Shown here: positions 1-4,543 of the stretch, piece by piece | How positions within the stretch are numbered: the first letter of the stretch is position 1 | How the letters are laid out: each line of letters begins with the position of its first letter | Assembly: GCA_017408725.1 (NCBI GenBank) | Contig: JAFQUA010000036.1 | Location: forward strand, 1 to 17,802 | DNA length: 17,802 nt | Direction: 5' to 3' | DNA from: Oscillospiraceae bacterium | GTDB lineage: Bacteria; Bacillota_A; Clostridia; Oscillospirales; Oscillospiraceae | Made by a program: the position numbers and the translations under genes | The notes under the pieces: generated by a model | Databases searched by the model: none | Seen by the model: the letters and a program-made list of their open reading frames with translations, nothing else | Told to the model about the DNA's origin: nothing

Positions 1-34
1 GCCACTTGCGTGACTGGATTTGGTTTTCGTGCAT
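1..34 (-). CDS. Start of a gene leaving the window, possibly a rolling-circle Rep protein (partial)
   Basis: Only the first 11 codons are inside the window (MHENQIQSRKW). The start is well supported: an AAAGGAGG ribosome binding site at 43-50 sits exactly 8 bases from the ATG at 32-34. The rest of the gene lies beyond position 1. The product cannot be read from 11 residues. A short basic-aromatic Arg-Lys-Trp stretch near the N terminus is common in HUH rolling-circle Rep proteins just before their first motif. The gene also starts immediately downstream of a hairpin with the CRESS-type nonanucleotide at 66-98. On that context I infer a Rep initiator. Another mobile-element protein remains possible. 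Confidence 0.55.
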   Translation of the reverse strand, partial: MHENQIQSRKW

Positions 35-52
35 AGGCAAATCCTCCTTTGT

Positions 53-64
53 GCTACTGCTACT
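53..64 (-). repeat. Two tandem hexamers (AGTAGC) beside the origin hairpin
   Basis: Read on the minus strand, two perfect head-to-tail copies of AGTAGC follow the 3' arm of the 66-98 stem after a single base. They lie between the hairpin and the ribosome binding site of the gene at 1-34. In circoviruses, tandem hexamers immediately 3' of the origin stem are Rep-binding iterons. The position here matches that layout, but two short copies alone could arise by chance. Confidence 0.45.
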
Positions 65-65
65 T

Positions 66-98
66 CGCTCGCATAGGTAATACTAACCTATGCGAGCG
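66..98 (-). other. Putative CRESS-type rolling-circle replication origin (stem-loop with TAGTATTAC)
   Basis: Bases 66-78 and 86-98 form a perfect 13-bp inverted repeat around a 7-base loop. On the minus strand the loop plus the first two bases of the 3' arm read TAGTATTAC (85 down to 77). This fits NANTATTAC, the nonanucleotide found at the hairpin apex of circoviruses, nanoviruses, geminiviruses and related bacterial pCRESS plasmids. In that family Rep nicks after TATT, which here falls between 79 and 78, exactly at the loop-stem junction. A tandem hexamer and a gene start follow directly. No T-run follows on either strand, so a terminator is unlikely. The sequence match is direct observation; origin function is inference. 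Confidence 0.65.
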
Positions 99-107
99 GG
101 GACTTCT

Positions 108-171
108 CCCGCGTTACGGCGGGGGATATTTTTCTTTAGGGAAAAATATTACCCCCCAGCCGCCCCGCGGG
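108..171. other. Long imperfect hairpin next to the putative origin
   Basis: Nested complementary blocks form one large foldback: 108-113 with 166-171 (CCCGCG/CGCGGG), 117-120 with 159-162, 121-125 with 152-156, and 126-134 with 141-149 (ATATTTTTC/GAAAAATAT), around a 6-base loop. The outer part is GC-rich and the inner part AT-rich. Neither strand has a terminator-like T-run after it. It lies between the stop of the 103-aa gene and the nonanucleotide hairpin. It could be an accessory origin structure (for example a lagging-strand origin) or an mRNA-stabilising structure. An alternative smaller stem, 96-100 with 108-112, competes with its base. Confidence 0.55.
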
Positions 172-195
172 ATTGTCCACAACGAACAGGTGGAA

Positions 196-507
196 TTAAT
201 CCACGGGGAAGATGCCGCTGGCTTTTGCGGTGAATTGAAGCTTGCCCTGAGACTCATAGCCGGTGACGACCAGGTCGGTAAACTCCACATCCACAAAATC
301 CTCCGGCTTTTCCATTTGCTGAGGTCCGTCGATGCGCACACTCAGCTTTTCCAGGCGATGTTCTGCCAGGCATACCACATAGCGGTAGCCGGACACGGTC
401 TCAGTGCGCTTTCCGTCCTTATACTCGTAGGCGGGCATCACATCGACCAGCAACATTTTACGGCCCAAGCTGGCCGGGTCGATCCGAAGATCACGGATGT
501 TCAACAT
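196..507 (-). CDS. Conserved-looking 103-aa hypothetical protein of a mobile-element module
   Basis: Starts at ATG 505-507 behind an AGGAGAG ribosome binding site (515-521), and is soluble, with no signal peptide, membrane segment or cysteine motif. The N-terminal part (MLNIRDLRIDPASLG) is followed by a GYRYVV strand, then EKLSVRIDG and a VDVEFTDLVV strand, suggesting a small all-beta or mixed fold. I do not recognise a named family. The style resembles small accessory proteins that precede DNA-transfer or replication genes in integrative elements of Bacillota, which fits the regulator upstream and the putative origin and Rep start downstream. It has its own promoter (589-594) overlapped on the -35 side by a perfect palindrome, so it is probably repressed by a DNA-binding protein, most simply the XRE-type regulator encoded just upstream. 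Function unknown. Confidence 0.8.
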   Translation of the reverse strand: MLNIRDLRIDPASLGRKMLLVDVMPAYEYKDGKRTETVSGYRYVVCLAEHRLEKLSVRIDGPQQMEKPEDFVDVEFTDLVVTGYESQGKLQFTAKASGIFPVD

Positions 508-588
508 AGAACCACTCTCCTAAAAAATAGATTTGCATCCGCACTTGGCCACGTGCTTCCGCGGGTTACAAGGTTCCTTGCTGACGTC

Positions 589-617
589 ATTATAAACCAC
601 AAATTGGCTCCGGAAGT
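589..617 (-). promoter_or_regulatory. Promoter of the 103-aa gene
   Basis: On the minus strand a consensus TATAAT occupies 594-589. With a 17-base spacer, the -35 position (617-612) reads ACTTCC, a poor match to TTGACA. This leaves a leader of about 75 bases before the ribosome binding site. The perfect -10 is good evidence; the weak -35 beside a palindrome suggests regulation. Confidence 0.5.
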
Positions 618-631
618 TTCGCATGCGAAAC
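616..631. promoter_or_regulatory. 16-bp perfect palindrome, likely operator
   Basis: GTTTCGCATGCGAAAC is its own reverse complement. It sits immediately upstream of, and overlaps by two bases, the -35 position of the TATAAT promoter at 589-594. Dimeric XRE/lambda-type repressors commonly bind palindromes of this size, and an XRE-type gene lies 50 bases away (683-1051). The pairing of regulator and site is inference. Confidence 0.5.
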
Positions 632-646
632 GGTTTTGATAAAAGT

Positions 647-678
647 TTGCAGCACTTGTTTTTAGGCAAGTGCTGCAA
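647..678 (-). terminator. Hairpin terminator after the XRE-type regulator
   Basis: Perfect 12-bp stem (TTGCAGCACTTG/CAAGTGCTGCAA) with an 8-base loop, starting 4 bases past the stop codon of the regulator. The minus-strand sequence after it is AAACTTTTATC, so the T-run is short. It separates the regulator transcript from the promoter of the next gene. Confidence 0.6.
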
Positions 679-682
679 TTTG

Positions 683-1051
683 TTACGGCTTGGTTAATGG
701 TCGTAAACCTTTTTTCTCCAATTGGATATTAACATCATCGACAGAATATCCAACATCCATAGCCTCGTTAATAATGGCGTTTTCAGGGAAGGCAAGGTTA
801 AATAATTCCCAGCGTTTTTCTCTGGGTATTCTAAGAGCAAGGCAGATGGCAACAACAGTTTCTCTATCAGGGTGATAGGAATTGCCACGGTGGTCAGTGT
901 TATTAAGCAATCTTGTAATAGTTGTCTTTGATAAACGAGAGTTTAGTGCAAGCCAAGAAGCATTACGACCCTTGGCATCAAGATACTCTTTTACCTTGTT
1001 GGCGAAGTCAATAATATTGTCTGGGCTTTGCTTGGGCTGAATCTTACCCAA
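683..1051 (-). CDS. XRE-type helix-turn-helix transcriptional regulator
   Basis: A 122-residue soluble protein. Residues about 31-51 (ASWLALNSRLSKTTITRLLNN) read as the second and third helices of a lambda/XRE-type DNA-binding domain. Residues 61-90 (the PDRETVVAICLALRIP segment onward) form the usual closing helices, followed by a C-terminal extension of about 30 residues. The start is TTG at 1049-1051, chosen because a GAGGA ribosome binding motif lies just upstream, no ATG fits, and an in-frame stop lies seven codons before it. It begins 18 bases after the stop of the 30-codon ORF, so the two are probably co-transcribed and translationally linked. The likely role is control of the replicon module; the palindrome at 616-631 is the best candidate operator. 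The sequence diverges from typical immunity repressors, so the call rests mainly on the helix pattern. Confidence 0.75.
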   Translation of the reverse strand: MGKIQPKQSPDNIIDFANKVKEYLDAKGRNASWLALNSRLSKTTITRLLNNTDHRGNSYHPDRETVVAICLALRIPREKRWELFNLAFPENAIINEAMDVGYSVDDVNIQLEKKGLRPLTKP

Positions 1052-1069
1052 GGCAAAATCCTCGACTGT

Positions 1070-1162
1070 TTATTCCGTGATAGAACCCTGCGGGCCGGAG
1101 GTGGTCCGTGTGGTTTGTATTCGGACTGCTTGGTGGATATTTGAATTCAGGTCAAATACCAT
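1070..1162 (-). CDS. 30-aa small ORF with strong ribosome binding site
   Basis: A short reading frame of 30 codons (begins MVFDLNSNIH, ends GPQGSITE), preceded by AGGAGGTGG at optimal distance from its ATG (1160-1162). The ribosome site is among the strongest in the window, which argues that it is translated. There is no hydrophobic segment or cysteine, so it is neither a signal peptide nor a lantibiotic-like precursor. The middle is rich in Thr and Arg. It ends 18 bases before the TTG start of the XRE-type regulator. It follows a leader with a terminator-like hairpin, so it may be a leader peptide that couples or tunes translation of the regulator, or a small partner protein. A longer reading of the same frame (to 1474) lacks a ribosome site and is unlikely. 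Confidence 0.6.
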   Translation of the reverse strand: MVFDLNSNIHQAVRIQTTRTTSGPQGSITE

Positions 1163-1255
1163 AAGCAACCACCTCCTTCGTGAAAATGCGTCAATGTGAA
1201 TAGTCGTACTATCCACCTCCGACGCGCAAAGCCCATCACCTTTGCTGTCATATAG

Positions 1256-1292
1256 ATACAAAAAGAGTACAGTCAAAAATGGCTGTACTCTT
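1256..1292 (-). terminator. Terminator or attenuator in the leader of the small ORF/regulator pair
   Basis: A 10-bp perfect stem (AAGAGTACAG at 1263-1272 with CTGTACTCTT at 1283-1292 on the plus strand). On the minus strand it is followed by five Ts. No minus-strand gene ends directly upstream, so it is better explained as a transcription attenuator in the leader of the small ORF at 1070-1162, or as the end of a short RNA starting in 1300-1500. Confidence 0.55.
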
Positions 1293-1300
1293 ACTGTATG

Positions 1301-1374
1301 ATGCTTGCGCATCCAAGATATTCCATTATTACAGTCGTTAACAACTGCATTGAAATGTTGTGCTGCGCAAGCAT
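1301..1374 (-). other. Structured leader: long-range inverted repeat enclosing a near-palindrome
   Basis: ATGCTTGCGC (1301-1310) and GCGCAAGCAT (1365-1374) are perfectly complementary, 54 bases apart. Between them lies CAGTCGTTAACAACTG (1332-1347), palindromic except for one pair. The outer arm begins 8 bases from the terminator stem at 1263-1292, so the two structures form one folded leader ahead of the small ORF. It could be an attenuator, a small RNA, or operator DNA for the regulator. Confidence 0.4.
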
Positions 1375-1606
1375 AATCGGCGGTCAAACAATCCTGCAAT
1401 AAGCATAGTGGTAGCAGGCATAAAACATTCGTACACTGCAGATTGCTCGCGCAAAACAAAGTAAACTTTAACAAAAACGAATGGGTATAGTTATCCCATA
1501 GTGGGTAGAAGGCGTGGAAATAATTAGAGGATCTTGATAGTGTATAAACAAGAAAACTCTATCATCCATCCTAAAGGGCATACTACCCCCAGGAGGACTC
1601 AGCGGC

Positions 1607-1697
1607 GTTAACGATCATTTCGACCGGGTAGACTGGGCTTTCTCCCGCAAATAGTGCAGAAGTGGTTACCGTCATCTACCAGCGCGGCAACCATAAG
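1607..1697. repeat. Degenerate ~90-bp direct repeat, copy 1
   Basis: Begins GTTAACGATCATTTCGACCG, continues with CAAATAGTGCAGAAG and ends GGCAACCATAAG. The same blocks in the same order occur in copies 2 (1707-1792) and 3 (1899-1989). The match to copy 3 appears to extend upstream to about 1573 (AAAGGGCATA against AAAGGGAATA). Confidence 0.65.
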
Positions 1698-1706
1698 CAT
1701 TGGCAA

Positions 1707-1792
1707 GTTAACGATCATCTCGACCGGATAGATTTGCCTACTCCTGCAAATAGTGCAGAAGACGATTGCCTTCATCTATCAACGTGGCAACC
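1707..1792. repeat. Degenerate ~90-bp direct repeat, copy 2
   Basis: Begins GTTAACGATCATCTCGACCG, contains CAAATAGTGCAGAAG and ends GGCAACC. It starts only 10 bases after copy 1. Against copy 1 it carries a one-base length change in the GGTTACC/CGATTGCC part, so a common protein reading frame is not conserved. Confidence 0.65.
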
Positions 1793-1898
1793 TTCGAGCT
1801 TGCAACCTATGTCTTGCCAACGCAAGACTAATAAACATGTAGTGAAGAAGTTTTTGTACCTCAAAAAGGGAATAGCATCCCTAGGGAGGTCAGAGGAC

Positions 1899-1989
1899 GT
1901 TGACGATCTTTTCGACCGGGCAGATTGACTTTCTCCTGTGGGTAGTACAAAAGGCGGTTGCCACCACCTTCCGGAATGGCAACCATAAG
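1899..1989. repeat. Degenerate ~90-bp direct repeat, copy 3
   Basis: Begins GTTGACGATCTTTTCGACCG, is the most diverged in the middle (GGGTAGTACAAAAGG against AAATAGTGCAGAAG), and ends GGCAACCATAAG like copy 1. It retains an upstream extension shared with copy 1, so copies 1 and 3 may be the complete units. Confidence 0.6.
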
Positions 1990-2288
1990 TTCGGAAACTA
2001 TGGCGGTCTCACACTATAAACACGTCTGATTTGACTAAGCAAATCCAGAAACGTTTCAAACCCATATGCCTGTGACTCCAGATCACGCACCGGCCGCATA
2101 AATGGTTCTGGCAGACATAAGCGCAAACAAAGAGAATTGCTCACAGTACCCTGACTCTCCACAATACCCGCAGCAGACCAAGACCTATGTAATCTTTGTT
2201 ATTAATATCTTACCATATATTTCCGCTAAAAGTAAGAACTATTTGTAAATTCTCGTGCTAATACGTCCATTGTGTACATTTCTTGAAG

Positions 2289-2321
2289 AAAAAAATTGCC
2301 TGTAAGCATAAGCCTGCAGGC
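2289..2321 (-). terminator. Rho-independent terminator after the XRE remnant
   Basis: On the minus strand GCCTG and CAGGC pair around a 14-base loop, followed by AA and then seven Ts. The stem is short but the T-run is strong. It starts 10 bases after the stop codon of the truncated regulator, whose original terminator it probably was. Confidence 0.6.
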
Positions 2322-2330
2322 GGTTAACTT

Positions 2331-2492
2331 TTACTCTCTTCCCAGCAACCAATCAACAGACAAATTCAAGATATCAGCTAAGGCAATTAACTCGACATCG
2401 GACACGGGCCGTTTCTGCCCTTCCAGCAAAGACACTGCCTGAACATGCAAATCAATTCCTACAAGCTGTAGCTTGGCAGGCAGTTCTATCAC
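2331..2492 (-). pseudogene. C-terminal remnant of an XRE/HTH_3-type regulator
   Basis: About 50 codons ending in TAA at 2331-2333. The translation ELPAKLQLVGIDLHVQAVSL, then LEGQKRPVSDVELIALADIL, then NLSVDWLLGRE matches the second half of a lambda/XRE domain: the L-A-x-x-L-Q turn, the E-G-Q-x-x-V-x-D segment and the closing ALADxLxVSxDWLLG helix. The first helix and start codon are missing. A stop codon lies three codons upstream of Glu-Leu-Pro and no ribosome site fits the GTG at 2490-2492. A promoter-like TTGACT (2531-2526) and TAAATT (2509-2504) with 16-base spacing lies upstream, so it may still be transcribed. I read it as a 5'-truncated gene, the break marking an old rearrangement. Confidence 0.6.
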
Positions 2493-2561
2493 GGTTTTTT
2501 AGTAATTTAATCAATTTTTCTAAAAAGTCAAGGGCCGGGCATCTGTCTACAAAACAACGTA

Positions 2562-2595
2562 AAAGCACGTCCGGCTTTACTGCTGGACGTGCTTT
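2562..2595. terminator. Second hairpin beyond the operon terminator
   Basis: AAAGCACGTCC (2562-2572) pairs perfectly with GGACGTGCTTT (2585-2595), 11 bp with a 12-base loop. On the minus strand it is followed by TTTTACGTTGTTTTG, a broken T-run. It may be a back-up terminator for the long operon, or bidirectional. Confidence 0.45.
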
Positions 2596-2633
2596 GTTAT
2601 ATCGTGTTACAAAGATAATGAAAATTCTTCGTG

Positions 2634-2672
2634 AAAAAACGGGCGGTGGCGGATTCCTTTCCGTCACCGCCC
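2634..2672 (-). terminator. Rho-independent terminator of the surface-protein operon
   Basis: Plus-strand GGGCGGTGGCGG (2641-2652) pairs with CCGTCACCGCCC (2661-2672) with one mismatch around an 8-base loop. On the minus strand six Ts follow after one G. It lies 18 bases past the stop of the last gene (2691). This is a textbook intrinsic terminator and fixes the end of the operon. Confidence 0.9.
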
Positions 2673-2690
2673 ATATTGATATAATGGTCT

Positions 2691-3536
2691 TTATTTTACT
2701 GTTTTCTTTCTGCGGTAGGTTTCTAAAGCTACTATGCAGGTGGCGCTGAGTATCAGCAGGAGCCACCACCAAGAGAGGTTTGTGTTATCTCCCGTTTGGG
2801 GTGTGGACGGCTTCTGTACGGTCACGGCCTCTGTGGGGGCAAGCGTGCCCTTTTCTTCGTTCAGCACCAAATGCAGTTCCACACCTGCGCCATTTTGGTC
2901 AATGGACACGGTGTAGGTGCCGTCTTCCAACAATGCCACATCGGCTTTGTTGTCCTTTTTCAGTTCAAAGGACAGATAGCCAATGACCTTGCCATCATCC
3001 AGTGCCGTCAGCGAGTGTTCGCCCGGCTCGACGTCGGCAAAGACAAAGTTGCCGTTCTTGTCGGTCTTGGTGGTCTTTAAGGTGGAACGCAGTTCCAAGT
3101 CCACCTCGCTGAGAGGCTGACCGTTCAGCGTAACTTTGCCCTTTACGGTGTAGGTATCCTTGGGTGCGGCAGGCTCATCCTCGGTTGTGACAGTAAGCAC
3201 CTTATCCTCATAAACGGGCGCAAGGTCAAGATAGCCGCCGTGAAGCTCTGCGGTCACGTCCTCACCGTTCAGCATAACCGTCTTAATGACCTTTCCGCTT
3301 TCGGCTCGGATCAAAAGCCTCGGTGTGCTGAGTCTTTCTACCGTAAATTCCTGACCGATGACACCCTCATAAAACACCTTGGCATTTTCTGCCGTAACGG
3401 TGATCTTGTGGCTGTCGGGAACGGTAACGGAGATTACGGTGTTTGTTTCCTCGGCTTCCGGCTCTGCGGCAAAGGCGGTCACACTACACGTACATAGCAG
3501 TAAGAAGCATAACAGCAGAGCTGTTAATCTCTTCAT
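2691..3536 (-). CDS. Cell-wall-anchored surface protein with SpaA/CarboxypepD_reg-like domain
   Basis: 281 residues. Signal peptide 1-23 (MKRLTALLLCFLLLC to AFA). Residues 34-120 form an N-terminal beta-rich region (VISVTVPDSHKITV, then GKVIKTVMLNGEDVT). Residues 128-205 look like a carboxypeptidase-regulatory/SpaA prealbumin-like domain (KGKVTLNGQPLSEVDLELRS, then TDKNGNFVFADVEPGEHSL). Residues 245-250 (TPQTGD) are followed by a hydrophobic helix (256-271) and the basic tail YRRKKTVK, the layout of a sortase substrate with a non-Leu first residue. It is the last gene of the operon, 12 bases after its neighbour, with an AAGGAGG site 7 bases from ATG. It is the only product here with a wall-sorting signal, so I infer that it is the anchor for the other secreted subunits. 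No sortase gene is in the window. Confidence 0.85.
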   Translation of the reverse strand: MKRLTALLLCFLLLCTCSVTAFAAEPEAEETNTVISVTVPDSHKITVTAENAKVFYEGVIGQEFTVERLSTPRLLIRAESGKVIKTVMLNGEDVTAELHGGYLDLAPVYEDKVLTVTTEDEPAAPKDTYTVKGKVTLNGQPLSEVDLELRSTLKTTKTDKNGNFVFADVEPGEHSLTALDDGKVIGYLSFELKKDNKADVALLEDGTYTVSIDQNGAGVELHLVLNEEKGTLAPTEAVTVQKPSTPQTGDNTNLSWWWLLLILSATCIVALETYRRKKTVK

Positions 3537-3548
3537 AGTACCGCCTCC

Positions 3549-4007
3549 TTATTTATCTTCGTAGGAAACAGTAAAGGTAACGGTATCGGAATACTCGCCT
3601 GCGTAAGCGGCGTTCCAATCGTCAGCGGTGATGTGGATGGAAAGCTCGGTCTTGTCGCCCTCTGTCAGATAAGTAGCAGAAGTAAATGCAGCACCGGTGC
3701 TGTCCTTGATGGCGTAAGGAATGACCTTGGTAGCATCAATGCTGTTTTCCAGCTTGCCGTCGGAGGTCAGTTCCACCTTGATGCACTTGTCGGGGTGGAT
3801 CTGAGCAGCTTCTACTTCGATAGCGCCGAAAGCGGTCTCGGTAGCGTTGAACTGAACATTCACATCAGCAGGAATGGTCACGGTGTAGGTAGGTGCGATG
3901 CTGGTGGTGATATCTGCCTCACCGCCGGTAGTGTTCGCCGCAAAAGCGGTTACAGACAGGCTCATTAAAAGAGCAAAAGTCAGAACAATAGCAAATAATT
4001 TTTTCAT
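3549..4007 (-). CDS. Secreted single-domain YTVTIP-family protein (152 aa)
   Basis: The start is placed at ATG 4005-4007 (MKKLFAIVLTFALLM) because GGAGG lies 8 bases upstream; an ATG five codons earlier overlaps that ribosome site. Signal peptide with cleavage expected after AFA (residues 22-24). The mature protein is one domain: [12 protein letters not shown] near the start, a longer insertion than its paralogs (VNVQFNATETAFGAIEVEAA, then a HPDKCIKVEL strand), and the closing YAGEYSDTVTFTVSY. The last strand runs to the C-terminal EDK. It carries one cysteine and no membrane anchor, so it is exported and probably held at the surface by partners. Ends 12 bases before the wall-anchored gene. 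Family unnamed; the closing strand pattern also resembles WxL and spore-coat-U/pilin-type Ig-like domains. Confidence 0.85.
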   Translation of the reverse strand: MKKLFAIVLTFALLMSLSVTAFAANTTGGEADITTSIAPTYTVTIPADVNVQFNATETAFGAIEVEAAQIHPDKCIKVELTSDGKLENSIDATKVIPYAIKDSTGAAFTSATYLTEGDKTELSIHITADDWNAAYAGEYSDTVTFTVSYEDK

Positions 4008-4025
4008 TGTTTTTCCCTCCACAAA

Positions 4026-4520
4026 TTAGTTGGTCTTTACTGTAAGCGTAAAGGTAACAGTGTCTGTATATTCACCGGCAAAATCGGGGTCATTTGCCGC
4101 AATGTGAATGGTGGCAGTCTGCTCGGCTTTGTCGGTAGCAAATTCTGCAACAACGCCATTGTTGGCAACGGCAGCATCCTCTGCGGTGATGGTGTAAGCA
4201 AGGGTAGCACCCTCGGTAGTGGTCATTTCGAAATCGCTTGCAACGGTGACCTCGATATATTCACCCTTCTTAAGCCTTACACCGGCATTTGCGCCGATGG
4301 TGTAGTCGTTTTCGTAGGTAACGGTGTTGCCGTCAACCTCCTTCTGCAGCTCTACGGTAGCGGGAATGGTGACGGTATAGGTGGGATCTACCTCAAAATA
4401 GACACTGGTGGTACCGTCCTTGGGAGCGGCGGTGTCCTGGTCAATCTCTGCCGCAAAAGCGGTGACGGACATGGTTGCGAGCATCGCAACGGTTAAAATA
4501 AGTGCAAATAACTTTTTCAT
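4026..4520 (-). CDS. Secreted single-domain YTVTIP-family protein (164 aa)
   Basis: Signal peptide 1-23 (MKKLFALILTVAMLATMSVT then AFA). The mature part starts AEIDQDTAAPKDGT and then forms one domain: [14 protein letters not shown], an insertion of about 15 residues (KEVDGNTVTYENDYTIGANA), the LKKGEYIEVTV strand, and the closing FAGEYTDTVTFTLTV four residues before the end. No cysteine, no anchor. Its signal peptide is nearly identical to that of the next gene (3549-4007), suggesting recent duplication of at least the 5' part followed by divergence of the body. The gap to the downstream gene is 18 bases. Confidence 0.85.
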   Translation of the reverse strand: MKKLFALILTVAMLATMSVTAFAAEIDQDTAAPKDGTTSVYFEVDPTYTVTIPATVELQKEVDGNTVTYENDYTIGANAGVRLKKGEYIEVTVASDFEMTTTEGATLAYTITAEDAAVANNGVVAEFATDKAEQTATIHIAANDPDFAGEYTDTVTFTLTVKTN

Positions 4521-4543
4521 GTTTTATTCTCCTTTATAAACAA

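Larger units (their letters stand above)
1475..2288. other. Gene-poor region with degenerate repeats
   Basis: No reading frame here has a credible ribosome site. It holds three diverged direct repeats (annotated separately at 1607-1697, 1707-1792 and 1899-1989). A minus-strand stretch from about 2187 down to a TAG at 1998-2000 stays open for roughly 60 codons (including CLPEPFMRPVRDLES) without a good start; it may be a decayed coding fragment that I do not recognise. The rest, including the AT-rich part near 2190-2280, shows nothing I can name. Confidence 0.5.

Noticed and set aside
67..97. Reading the nonanucleotide hairpin as a transcription terminator
   Set aside because: No T-run follows on either strand, and the loop sequence fits the CRESS origin nonamer instead.
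1146..1235. 29-codon overlapping minus-strand frame (MGFARRR...)
   Set aside because: The only purine-rich motif touches its start codon with no spacing, so initiation is unlikely. It overlaps the better 30-codon ORF.
1163..1474. N-terminal extension of the 30-codon ORF to 134 codons
   Set aside because: It would span the terminator hairpin and lacks a ribosome site, while the internal ATG at 1160-1162 has an excellent one.
1662..1928. Plus-strand open frame of 88 codons
   Set aside because: It is formed by the degenerate repeats and is not conserved in frame between copies. No ribosome binding site.
1607..1989. CRISPR array
   Set aside because: Three long, diverged units with uneven spacing of 10 and about 107 bases are not short identical repeats with regular spacers, and no cas genes are present.
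2452..2772. Minus-strand open frame of 106 codons
   Set aside because: It would run through the strong operon terminator at 2634-2672 and overlap the XRE remnant in another frame, with no ribosome site.
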